Shown: positions 1 through 12,200 of the stretch, in pieces | How positions within the stretch are numbered: position 1 is the first letter of the stretch | How the letters are laid out: each line of letters opens with the position of its first letter | Assembly: GCA_028015205.1 (NCBI GenBank) | Contig: CM051514.1 | Coordinates: 37,340,150 to 37,404,149, forward strand | Length of the DNA stretch: 64,000 bases | Source of the DNA: Mytilisepta virgata | Taxonomy: Eukaryota > Mollusca > Bivalvia > Mytilida > Mytilidae | Reading direction: 5' to 3' | The notes under the pieces: generated by a model | What the model was told of the DNA's origin: nothing | What the model saw: the letters and a program-made list of their open reading frames with translations, nothing else | Databases searched by the model: none | Translations under genes and position numbers: made by a program

Positions 1-165
1 AAAAAGAGCAAAAACTTTGTTTCTACCCTATACATATTTTTTGGACATTTTTGAAAATTCACTACAAAATGTTTGTCTCTCATTTATAGCATTTTAGCAG
101 AAACCCAGATATTTTTTTTCATTGGTTTTATGTCTCTTTACAAAACTTATGTTATTTCCTGCAAG

Positions 166-211
166 CACCTGTGAAGTCCTACATGGATCGGCTAGGCTGG
201 CTGATCTGAAG
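166..211 (+). CDS. possible small upstream exon of the SRCIN1-like gene
   Basis: A 46-nt stretch lies between a weak AAG acceptor and a GTATAG donor. It is open in only one frame (TCEVLHGSARLADLK), and that frame ends at phase 0, matching the phase-0 start of the exon at 6073. The acceptor is poor and I recognise no homology, so this may be a chance splice-site pair. Confidence 0.22.
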
Positions 212-908
212 GTATAGTCCAAAATAATTTAAATAAATGTGAACTATGAATATAAACTATAATATATATATATCAGTCATAAAATATTGAGTTATGCCCC
301 TTGGTTTATAATATATTACCTTTATAGATTTTGGTGCATTTATTTCATCACAGAAATTTGCATTGATTTATCAGTTAATAAAAAGTCAAAGTTTCCTTTT
401 ACCCAGTACCTTGATGACATAGGAGATTGTTTACTATTTAGTTAACATTTGTATACAGTAACACAATAGCTAATTCAAACAAAAGACAAAATATCCTTTG
501 AAATACAATACACTAATCTACTGTGTATTATCTGTCTGGACACAATACATTGATTTGAATAGTTATAATGCCAGATAGTTTATGCTTTGTGTGTTAATGT
601 TATTATGTAAAGAATGTGTTAAGATGTTAAACATTGTTAATTACATGTATTCTGTTGCAAGTTTTGAAAAATACCCACCTGGGTCTTTTTTATTGTAAAT
701 ACTTAATTGTTGGAAAATTTAAAGGACCATTATTGTACAAGGGTGTAAAATGTTGAATACGTACCAGTTTATAATCTTCTGTTTGTTTTTGTTTTGTCCT
801 GCAAAACATTATGATGGATATTAACAGTGTCTGCATGGCTATCTAACAGACATTTTCAAATAAAACCATGCTAACATTTCTATATAAAGTTTGCATGAAA
901 ACCTTTTT
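212..908. other. AT-rich intronic sequence, nothing recognised
   Basis: Lies upstream of the first certain SRCIN1-like exon. It has no long ORF and no repeat I could identify. Confidence 0.4.
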
Positions 909-2174
909 AGCTCACCTGGCCATAGGCCATGTGAGCTATTGCCATCACTTGGCGTCCATCGTCGTCGTCGTCGTCTGTAAACTTTTTCAAGCGTTAACTC
1001 GTCCTAAACTACTGGACCGACTTCAACCTAACTTTGCAGAATTGTTCTTTAGGGCATCTGGAAAATTTCTATCGTTTAAAATTTTTGAAATGTCGAAAAA
1101 CATGGCTGTCGTTACTATAAATAGAACATAGGGGTAAATTGCTGTTTTTTGCTAATAACTCAAAAACCGTTACAGATATCGAAAATCTGACATTGGGTAA
1201 AATTGATCAGCATGACAAGATCTACCTACCCTGAAATTTTGAAGGAAATTCCAAAACCCATTTAGGAGTTATTGCCCTTTTTTCACATTTTTGGCTTTTT
1301 TTTATGTTATTATTTCAAAAATCTTCTTCTCTGAAACTACTATTCAAAATCATATGAAACTTGGTAAGATTGTTGCTTAGGGTACCCTGCATAGAACTGA
1401 TGTGGGGATTTTTGATTCGTCGAAAAACATGGCCGCTGTTACTAAAAATAGAACATAGGGGTAAATTGCTGTTTTTTGCTAATAACTCAAAAACCGTTAC
1501 AGATATCGAAAATCTGACATGGGGTAAATTTGATCAGCATGACAAGATCTACCTACCCTGAAATTTTGAAGGAAATTCCAAAACCCATTTAGGAGTTATT
1601 GTCCTTTTTTCGTCAAATTTTCATAATTTAACATTTTTCGTCATTTATCTCCAAAACTATTTGAGATAGAAGTGAAATGTAAATTTGAAAAATGTTTGCC
1701 ATGTTGAGATCTACATACCCTGAAATTTTAAAGGAAATCCCAAAACCCATTTAGGAGTTATTGCCCTTTTTTGTCAAATTTTTAAAATTTTAACATTTTT
1801 GCATTTATCTCCAAAACTATTTGAGATAGAAGTGAAATGTAAATTGAAAAATGTTTGCCATGTTGAGATCTACCTACCCTGAAATTTTGAAGGGAATTCC
1901 AAATTCTATTTAGGAGTTATTGGTTTGTGTAATTTGAGGTCGGGTTCTGTTACATTTATTTAAGGTTCACCCTTATTCCTGGTCAATTCCTGCCAGGACT
2001 ACCACCATCAGGGAACATATTTTAACATTAAACCTTATGAAAAATAAATCTTCAGCAAATTTTCCCTGAACAATTGAACCAATTGCAACAAACTTGGTCA
2101 AATAGTTGATTAATTGTCCAATGAAAACCAGACTCCAGGTGAGCGATACAGGCTCTGGTGAGCCTCTTGTTTTC
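909..2174. repeat. interspersed repeat family A, copy 1
   Basis: It begins with a palindrome at 909-937 (AGCTCACCTGGCC, loop, GGCCATGTGAGCT). ATTGCCATCACTTGGCGTCC and a GTC microsatellite follow. It ends CCAGGTGAGCGATACAGGCT and a small hairpin GGCTCTGGTGAGCC (2151-2164). The interior repeats units of about 325 bp (for example GTCGAAAAACATGGC near 1093 and 1419). Copies of the same family in this window have the same ends, one of them inverted. Confidence 0.8.
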
Positions 2175-2287
2175 AAAAGTGAAAATGTAAAGTACTAGCA
2201 GAATTGTTTGTAATTGCTTAGATTTGGAAAAAAAATCATGTATTTCTGTTATTTTATTATGAAGCCTTCTACACTATCCAGAAAATT

Positions 2288-2767
2288 CATTAAAGCCCAG
2301 GGGCCTCTTTGGCCGAGTGGTCTAGGTAGTTCGTCATGACTACTAATGATCACTAGCCTGACAACACTGAGGTTGTGAGTTCGAATCGCACCTGTGGTGG
2401 GGTGTGTTCGACTCCAATCTAAATTGACAAGGATTGCCAATTTTCTTACCGAAGGTCGGTGGTTCTCTCCAGGTACTCCGGCTTCCTCCATCAATAAAAA
2501 CTGGCCACCGAGTGGCCTAGGTAGTTCGTCATGACTACTAATGATCTCTAGCCTAACAACACTGAGGTTGTGAGTTCGAATCTCACCTGTGGTGGGGTGT
2601 TTTCGACTCCGATCTAAATTGACAAGGATTGCCAATTTTCTCACCGAAGGTCTGTGGTTCTCTCCGGGAACTCCGGCTTCCTCCACCAATAAAAACTGGC
2701 TGCCCCTAAATAACCAAATATGCTGAAAACGACGTAAAAACCCCAACTAAACAATCCATTAAAGCCC
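2288..2767 (+). repeat. tRNA-derived SINE, tandem dimer with target-site duplication
   Basis: Unit 1 starts GGGGCCTCTTTGGCCGAGTG (A-box-like) with a B box (GAGTTCGAATCGC) near 2377, then a shared body ATTGACAAGGATTGCCAATT. At about 2505 a second A/B-box head and body begin and run to the tail AACCCCAACTAAACAA. The dimer is flanked by an 11-bp direct repeat CATTAAAGCCC at 2288-2298 and 2757-2767, so it probably inserted as one unit. Confidence 0.88.
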
Positions 2768-3487
2768 TCATGTTATCAATCATACTTTAATTACTCAGTT
2801 AAACATACCAGTTGTACAGGACTACTGGTACCTTGTAGCTATCTTTGTTTTTATTGCATTTTTGTTAATGAAATTATATGGAATTCATGACATATCAGCT
2901 AAAGACGGATCTGTTTAGAAAAAAAAAATAACATTTATAACCATTTTATAAGGTTTCTTCTGAAATATACCTGGTACTTGGTACATTTTACACACAAATA
3001 TAAGAAAAGTTATAATTTATTGTCAAGTGGAAAAAATCTGTTGAAAGAAACAATATTGAATTTGATGGAAAAGGTAATATATCAGTCTAGTATGTACAGA
3101 CATATTGACACCATTATTGAACTGTATAGTTGTGTCATTAAACAAGTATGGGAACACCTTAGAAGAAATTAGTGGAAAATCGATAATCCAGATAGGGAAG
3201 TGTAACAATGCAATTTTCTAATGACCTGGAACTTGGTGATATATATATACCATTATTAGGGTCATATATGTAATATGTATATTATGGGTTTCCTTTCAAT
3301 CCAAAAATAATAAGGTTCTTAGATGTTTTTTTATCTTATCTTTTTTTTTGACGGGAAGGGGGATTTGATTACAAACCAATAATTTACATATATATATATA
3401 TATATCAGTTGACCAGACGTTCTATATTTGTATTCTGTTGTCGCACAAAATGACAATGATTAATGTGGATTTTATCGATTCTTTTGC

Positions 3488-3770
3488 ATGTTTTAATGGT
3501 ATATATTGGTGGTCGAAGGTTTATGATGAAGAAATCCAGTCCTAATGATAATGTTGGGATTGTTTATGAAACCATTAATGCATGTTTTAATGGTATGTTG
3601 GTGGTCGAAAAGTTTGATACAAGAAATTCAGTCCTAACGAAAATGTTGGGGGTTGTTTATGAAACCATTAACGCATGTTTTTATGGTATATGTCGGTGGT
3701 CAAAATGTTTATGATGAAGAAATTCAGTCCTAATGAAAATGTTGGGGTTGTTTATGAGACCATATTAACA
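3488..3770. repeat. three tandem units of about 93 bp
   Basis: CATGTTTTAATGGTAT starts units at about 3488, 3581 and 3673. Each then has GGTGGTC, CAGTCCTAA, ATGTTGGG and TGTTTATGA blocks with scattered changes. The short ORF over it follows the repeat and is not a gene. Confidence 0.75.
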
Positions 3771-3774
3771 CAAA

Positions 3775-6070
3775 TATAACACATATAATTTTTGTTTTAA
3801 TCAAAAGTGGTAGTAAATGATTAATGAACAATTATCTCATCAGACAAAGTTTTTAGAATGTACTTATACGAACATGTCCTTAGGATATTTGATTGAAATA
3901 TAAAACAAACAGTTATTTCAAGCAGAAAAATAATTGATTATTACACTTGAGACAGTATTCTACCACATGTAGTCAAAGCAATGTCAACAATAGTAAGATA
4001 TTTATTGTTTGTCATATCTGAGCATCTGTTGAACCCTTACTATCCCAACACGAACCTTATTCACAAAACATCGATAAATTATGCAGCATATTACAAAACA
4101 TTTAAGAACTCTATGCATAGAATCCACAACTTCTAATATTGTTGTCTTTGTCATACAAAAAAATCTGGAATTTTTGTGGAAAATTGTTGCACATAAGGCA
4201 AAGTTAGCATTTTGTGAAAATAAAAGACCAAAAAAATTTTTTTGCAATCAAGGCAAAATTGTTAAAACACTGCACACTTTCTTCTGTGCTGCTTTTGATG
4301 TTTTAGTTAGATACTGATAAATGATGTCAGTTATCAGAGTAATCATGTGCACCCTAGGCTGTCAAGTCAAAATGATACCAGTTATCACAGTAATCAGGTG
4401 CACCCCAGGAACTCAAAATTTTATAAAAGTAATCATATGCATCCTAAGGTGTCCATTTTATTGTATTATAATGAATTAGTATGCAGTTATTTAATGAAAT
4501 CATCAGTTCTGATAAACTAGTCTTTTAGTTTGGAAAATTACATTTTCTTTCAGATAAACTATTGCTAAATTAAATTTACAATTTTACAATGATCAAAGCT
4601 GTTGCTCAGTAGTACTGCAGTACTGCATGTATAAATGAATAACCACGCATAAAGGCCTACAAGTTGAAGAGCAAGGATATATTGTCAGTGTAAACATCTT
4701 GGATAGTAACAAAGGTCCATGTATAAATTGTCACTTTACCTACATTTTGTGCATGAGTAACTGTGGTCAAAGTTTGCATTAAGGCATGGATCTAGGCAAA
4801 GTGAAGATACTTTGTCAGTTCAGAGATTTTGGTTAGGAACAAATATCTATTAGTAAATTAAGTCACTTCAGCCTACATTTCATGCATGAATGACTTTGGT
4901 TTACAGGGCTTAGTCCAGTCTTCAGTTAATGAGAGAAATGATTTCTCCCCTAATGACAGGATAGGGAGAAGTAAATACTCATTTGGAGAGGTGAATGTAT
5001 GTAGACTGAACACAAAATCAATGACTTGAGTATAAGTATTCAAACTGCAGTCACACCTTCCTTATTTCTTTATAACCCTTTTTAGTGCTTGACTTTTTAA
5101 AGATTTTTTTATGGGGGAGGGGAGGTCAAATTTTGAAAAATTCAGTAGTTAAGTTTGGCAATATAGAGCAGGCATTCCAGGGCATTTGATGAAGGAAAAT
5201 CTGGCCAGCTTCTTGTTTTGAACTTGTAGGTTGGTGAGTTTTTTCTTCTTGTCTAGAACTGCATTGTGACGAATATCATGAAAAGTGCTGTGTATTCCTT
5301 CGCTTTTGTCAGTGTCCATTATATATTTTATTTGTGTAAAGACTTATTTTCCACTTTTCTCTTTAATTCATTTTGTGATGTTTTCGAGAATGTGCATCTC
5401 CTCTCATGTATCTTAATTTTGCTGACAACACACTTCACTTTCTATTTAAAAATAATTCTTCTTTGTCAGATTGACCTTGTAATTTAATTTGAATATGATT
5501 GACATTTTAATTTACTCTTCCTTGTAAATTAACATTTATGTGTTTTAATGTCTGGGATGTTACACTTGATTTTGAACTGATAAACCTGAAAAAACACAAT
5601 GCTTAGTTCTTAATTTAATTGAAAATTTGGAATACAAAAAAATTTCATTATTAAGATTTTAATCACTTGGAATCCATGCCGAATATAAACCTGGAAAATC
5701 CTGGGTTTGTGCATAGTTAAATCAATTGCTTAAACTAAAATGGCTCAACAACAAGCTTTTGTCAAAACAGTTTAAGACTAAGCAAGATATTTTTTACTGG
5801 ATTTGCAATCACAAGGAAACCTGAATTTCTAAATATTTTGTGCACAGGTCAATGACTTTAGTAGTACTGCTGTCTATTTGTTAAGCAAGAAGTAATTTAA
5901 ACGGAGTAGATGAATCCTCATGCAAACTTGCAATGAGATGCAAGATTTTCTGTCTGTTGCCTTATAGTGACTTCAGGATGAAGAACAGTAACAAAAGTAC
6001 TTTTTTTTTGTTTTTTGTATTGTTTCTGAACCATTGTCGTTTTCATTAAGATGATTTAAATATTTCTTAC
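3775..6070. other. intronic sequence, little recognised
   Basis: AT-rich. A short segment containing CAGTTATCA and AGTAATCA followed by GTGCACCC is roughly duplicated near 4331 and 4378. No exon with conserved content was seen. Confidence 0.35.
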
Positions 6071-6072
6071 AG

Positions 6073-6262
6073 GCACGCAGACCAAGAGACCATCACCGAA
6101 GGGCTACTGTGGTGACATATAATCCTGCTAATGTCAGGGACTATGAGGATTACGAGACAATGTCTAATGTAGAAGGTCCCGTCAGTTTTCAGAGGGGAGG
6201 GTACATGAGAAGCAGTATGCCTATTGTCAGATCACCACCGAACACTTATAGTAAGGAAATGG
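6073..6262 (+). CDS. SRCIN1: SRCIN1-like exon 1 of window (residues 1-63)
   Basis: The acceptor is TTTCTTACAG and the donor GTATGT. The exon is open from its first base, without an initiator Met, so coding continues upstream. It encodes a basic stretch (ARRPRDHHRRATVV) and an acidic, Tyr-containing stretch (RDYEDYETMSNVEGP). It leaves one base (G) for the next exon. Confidence 0.82.
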
Positions 6263-9200
6263 GTATGTTATTTGTTGTAGAAATTTTGCAGAGCTGAATT
6301 TTTTATCTCTTAAAACATTATTAAAGGCATGCATGCCACAGTTAAGTATGAGCATTAATTTTTTTCATTTTGTGCAAGATTTGGAAAATTTGCAAAAAAA
6401 GAAATTTTTTGAGGAATTATAGTACATGTAATGTGCTATATTTGGTATTTTCTATGATAAAGTAAGGTAATTAAGGAAAAATAGTTTTTATTAGCTCACC
6501 TGGCTTTTAAAGATCTTCTCCTCTGAAACCACTGGGCCAATTGGAACAAAACTTGGCAGATCTTCTCCTCTGAAACCACTAGGCCAATTGGAACAAAACT
6601 TCGCAGCAATGGTCCTTAGGTGGTCCTCTCTCAGAATTTTATCCGATGACCTCGCCCTGTCATCCAAGATGGCTGCCAGAGCTGAACTTAGTTTAACATA
6701 GGACCCTATGGGAAATTTACTTGAAGAACTTCTTGTCTGAAACAACTTGGCCAATTGGAACAAAACTTGGCAGCAATGGTCCTTAGGTGGTCCTCTTTCA
6801 GAACTGTATCCGATGATCTCGCCCGTCATCCAAGATGGCCGCCAGATCCGAACTTAGTTTAACATAGGACCCCATGGGAAATTTACTTAAAAGATCTTCT
6901 TGTCTGAAACCACTTGGCCAATTGGAAAAAAAATGGCAGCAATGTTCCTTAGTTGATCCTCTTTCAGAAATATATCCAATTACCCTGCCCAACCAGAGCG
7001 GAACTTAGTTTAACATGTGACCTAATGGGAAAGTTCACTGAATGATCTTCTTGTTTGAAACCAGTGAGACAATTGGAACTTGACAGCAATATTCTAGGCT
7101 GCCAGTCAAGATGGACATAGTCCAGGTGAGCGATACATGCTCCTGAGAGCCTCTATTTAGCTCAACTGGCCTATAAGGCCATGTGAGCTATTGACATCAC
7201 TTGGCATCCCTCATCCGACATAAATTTTCCTTCAGAGATCTTCTCCTCTGAAACCACTGTGCCAATGGGGACCAATTTGGTGGAATAGTCCTTGGGTGGC
7301 CCCCTTCCAAAATTATGTCCGGCATCCCGAACTTCTAACCTTAATGACTAAAAATAGAAAAAAAGGGGGGATGAATTAAAAAAATCTATGTAACTACATG
7401 GCTAATTGGAACTAGACTTGGCAGCAATGGTCCTCTTTCAGAATGGTGTCAGATGACCCAGACAGTGAACCAAGATGGCTGCATCAGCCAAATTTAGTTT
7501 AACATATGTGCCTATGGGAAATTCATTAAAAAATCTTCTTGTCTGAAACAACTGGGCCAATTGGAACTGGTCCTCAGATGGCCCTCTTTCAGAATTGTGT
7601 CGTATGACCCCGAATGTCAACCAAGAAGGCCGCCACAGCTGAATTTAGATTACCTATGGGAAAATTAATAAGAAATCTTCTTGTCTTAAATCATTGAGCC
7701 AATTGGAAACAAACTTGGCAGAAATGGGGACCTTTGGTGATCCTCTTTCAAAATTATGTCAGATGACCCAGATTATCAACAAAGATGGCCTTCACAGCCG
7801 AACTTGCATGTTTAACATAAGATGAATTTTCAAATGGAACGAATTAGGTTGAGAATGATGATGTATGGAGGGTGGCTGGGAGGGCGGGTCTATCCAAGCA
7901 GTGATCACAAAAAAATCTGGTCTGCTGAAACTTAGACAACTCTTCTTTTATATGTTATAACAATTTATGAGATCATCCAGCATTTAGTATCATTATTCAT
8001 ATAAACTTTGTTTCCCCTAAACCATGAAAATGATTGAATCTTCATTGTTTATCTTAAAATTTCATTGTTTGTATCTAGCTACCTGTAAGCTATATAGTCA
8101 TATATATGTCAATAACACAGTTATAGTTGACCTGACATTTTTGCAGTAATGTGCAAATAGCAGCAAGCAAGAGATGATTATGTGCTTACTCATAAATAAC
8201 TCTTCTCATTATTGAGTTATTATACCCCCACCTACAAAGGAGAGAGGGGGTATACTGTTTTACCCTTGTGGTTCCATCTGTCTGTAAAAAAAGATTTTGT
8301 CACACTTTTCTCTGCAACTACTCATCATAGCTGCTTGATATTTTGTCACAAGCCTTCCATAGGTAGGCCATATCGTGGGATACGTTTTCTGACCAAGGCG
8401 ACATCAACTTCCTGTTTGACAACTTCGTTTATTTTTCCACCTTATCGAAAAGCGGAGGTATCACTAGTGAGCAATGGCTAACAGTACATCTTGTTTCATC
8501 ATTAAGTGTGTTATATTTTTTAGGTCTAGTATTCCTGGTGTACCAAGATGAGACAAAGAAAGCTGCCTTACCTAATGAAATAACGCATTTAGACACTGTG
8601 CGAGCCTTATTTGTCAGATCGTTCCCAGAGAAATTGAATCTTGAGTATCTTTCCTCAGCAAAAAGAAAAATTTATATCTTAGATCCAAGGACAAGCATAT
8701 TTTATCAGCTAGAAGACTTGAGGTAAAGGAAAAATTTTTAATTTTTTTTTCACAAGTATAAGAATAACAGAGCTGTTTATTTGTATGGATTGTCTGTATT
8801 TTCCACATGTTTTCAATTGAAAATGCACACAACGTAATTACGATAAAAACATATGGATTCCTGACAAGCGGCAAAAAAATTGTAGTTCCTTCCAAAAAAG
8901 GTCGATCTATGTTAGAGAGAAGCTTCTCAACAGAAATGATCATGCTTTAAAGCGCTCAACTGATGTTGAATTTTGTAAATCAAGAATAAACATGGCAGCA
9001 CACAGCGGGCTGCATCAAGTGGACAAGAATAGCAGACGGGAAATTGATCAGTAATTGCTACTTCATACGACCAAGAGTTCTTCCATCAAATGGAAAAGGT
9101 GTTCCTAACTGCAAGTTATCTATAATGTTATATTATTCTTTTATATGGACAAAATCCTTAAAATACTGGCAACTCACAGCTGGAATACTGATACAAGTCA

Positions 9201-12200
9201 GGAGTGGTAAACAACTCGGGAATAAAAATATAAATGTATAGAGTATTCATCATTTGAAGAATATCTATGTTAATAATCCTGAAAATATAATTTTGCATTT
9301 CTGTTCCTCTTTAAAAGACACAGTTACAGGGTTTTGATGAACAAAATTATTCATACCTGAAGGTAATTCCTGCAGTTATGTCCAATTGCAGTCATTCTTA
9401 CACAAAATTTATGCTTTTGCTATGAAACATGGAAATTTGTTTCCAGACAATGAAAAAATACCAAAAAAAATTGAAATAACCAAAAACTTTATTATGTACT
9501 AGACATTTGAACTAGTCATGCTATTTGGGTTATACTTTAACCAGCCCGAATTAAATGACTAGACTACATTATTGAGAGTAAGAAAAAAATTCAAATTTTT
9601 ACTGGACCAGTCAGACTAGTTTGGTATAATCAGAACCAAGTATGCCTAAGGTTTTAAATAGTGGCTTGGGCACAGACTATATCCATATTGGCTATAAGTG
9701 AATTTCACAATTAATATACATTTTCATGCAATTACAGAGATATTAAGGATAGAACAGTGTTGAAGTTGATTGAGAGTGATAGTGACAATCCCCAGAAAGT
9801 TAGGGAACCGCCACCAGAGAAAAGAGGGAAACGGACAGATCAAGGGATATATGAATCTCCTGCTACTGCTGTCACAGACCAGGTATTCTTTATAAAACAA
9901 TATCGCACACATTCTTGTACTGCTAATGCAATGGTTTATGAAACATCAATTTGTTTTGGATAACATGAACAATTCTGCAAGTAATGCCATCAAAGTTGAT
10001 GGCTGATGAAAAACCTCATTTATGGATTTCAGAGAAAAAAAAACCTTGTTTAAACAATTATTTAAACTACTGTTCATTTAATGTTTATTTTTACAGGTGA
10101 GAAAAGCCCAGACCCTTCCTGCCTCTATGTCACATTCCTATCCAGTATACAGAGATCCTATATATGCCAGTGATTATGATATCTACAGATCTCCAACACC
10201 TGACATGACCAGAAGTGGTCCGTCCCGTCATCAGCCTGTTACTTATGCACATAATGCATTATACGATTCACCAGATCACCTCCGTGGAGATAGGAGCACT
10301 CCTGATAGACACAACTTGGGACCAATACCTGAAAATCTGCAGATGCATAATGGATATGCAGCAGTACCACAAGCCTACCAAGATCATGACGGACGTGGTA
10401 GACCTACATATAGGCAGGCTGGTCCACAGAGAGGTCAAGGTCAACAGGATCAGTTATACCGGTCATTATCTCCACCGCCACAGAGAAGTCAGCTCCCTCC
10501 TGGGGATCCATTACGGAGAGCCTTTTCTCCACCCCCCACTGGAGGAATGCAGATATATGATTACCTCCATGGCCCAGGTGGAGCAGGTGCCCCAGGAGCT
10601 CCACCCCAAACTTACATTGCTAAAGGTGTAAGGGCAAACACCATGGTCTCCCCACTAAGAGCTTCAGGTCCACCATCTGATTCCAGTAAGTACAGTAAAC
10701 AGAACTTCTTTATTTCAAATCTAAGTAATGCAAATAAAACTCTAATCTCGACAAATGTTGGAATTTGGGATAAGCATCATTGAGGCAAAAACCACTAGGA
10801 GGACTGAACACTGGAAAATATTGATTATGGGCCGATTAAAACAAAGAAGCAACAGCCCAGCATAGGTGACAATCACTAAACAACCTTGGAAATAGTAGTT
10901 TGAAATACTTAACAGAAGTGGCATATTGTGATCACTTTTACATACCAATGAAACTAAAGAAAGAACATTCAGTTAAATACAATTGTTTTGTCATTCTGTT
11001 CATTAATATTTGAAAAAAGTGTACATATTATATATGTATGAATTAAAAAAAAGTATCAAAAAGACAGGAAAAAAATAGGACTTTGGAAGTAATAAAATTT
11101 ATAATAAAATATTTTTAGGACACCAGCAAAATCGTCACTCTCTTGCCTTTACACCAATGTCACCCCCAGTTAGATCAGCCGATCAGCCCGTCCAAAGATC
11201 TCAGAGTTATAGGATCACTCCAGAGAGAGAGCAACCCCCTATGGTACCTCCACCTCCTCGCAGTATTACACCAACACCGACACCGACAACTCCAGATCCA
11301 GAAACAAGGTATAATGACAGTGTGGGCTTTAAATATACAGCTTTAAGTACAACTAATAAAAACAGTGTAAATGCAATTATTATTGCAATTCTTCGAAAAT
11401 CAATATCAATAAATTTATGTATTACACTTTCCCTGCAATGTAAAAGATTTCACGATACAAATTTTCTAAAATAATGAAAAACCAGGTGCTACCAGATTCT
11501 TACTTTAAGCATTGTATTTACTTTGGTAATATATTTAATAAAATGTAAATTTTAGAGTACGTATGGATAAAATGGAAGAACAGTTAGCTAACTTAGCAGC
11601 ATGGGTACAGACAGCTGTTGTATCAGGATCAAGGGAGAGTAGTATTAAGAGTGGGGCCAGTACGACACCATCAGATCTCGGAGACTCAAAACCGCCAAGT
11701 GTTGTAGGAAGTAAGTTAATGAAGTAAAAAAGGGATAGTAAACTTAATGAGATTAAATGGACTTTAAAAACTTATTTTTATGCATTATTAGAAGTATTAG
11801 TGTGATAGATTTTGAATGAATTGGTGTTATGGACATAAAGTAGGATTGCTTTTATAGATTTTGGTACTAACATTTAAAATATGGAAATAAAAAAGAAAGT
11901 AAAAATATTTGAACATTTTTTTTTCTTGGATGTTAGGTTTAAAGGTCAACTTTTGTAAGTATTTTTTTTTTTTTGAAAAGTCAGATTTTTAATTCCACAT
12001 GGATAATTTCTTGGTATGATCCTATTTAGATGCAGTCCTGGTACTTTTTTGCATTATCGCTGCATATATTTTCCAAACTTATTTGCATTATCCTCAAGAC
12101 TTAGAAAAAACATGTAGATGCCATTATTTTGGGTTTTTTTGTTTGTTTTTGAAATTTTGATTGTCAGTTAAAAAATATTAAATAGTTTACTAACATGCAT

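Noticed and set aside
2300..2400. A tRNA gene (A and B box present)
   Set aside because: The tRNA-like head is joined to a non-tRNA body and tail repeated elsewhere in the window; no cloverleaf with an acceptor stem is formed. It is a SINE.
2249..2746. 165-codon minus-strand ORF with an internal repeated peptide
   Set aside because: It lies on the SINE dimer; the repeated peptide is the repeated SINE read backwards.
8614..8943. 109-codon antisense ORF over SRCIN1-like exon 2
   Set aside because: It overlaps the conserved AIP3 exon in reverse and shows no recognisable domain.
10215..10631. 138-codon ORF in another frame of SRCIN1-like exon 4
   Set aside because: It overlaps the exon whose main frame joins its neighbours in phase; the alternative frame has no homology or splice context.
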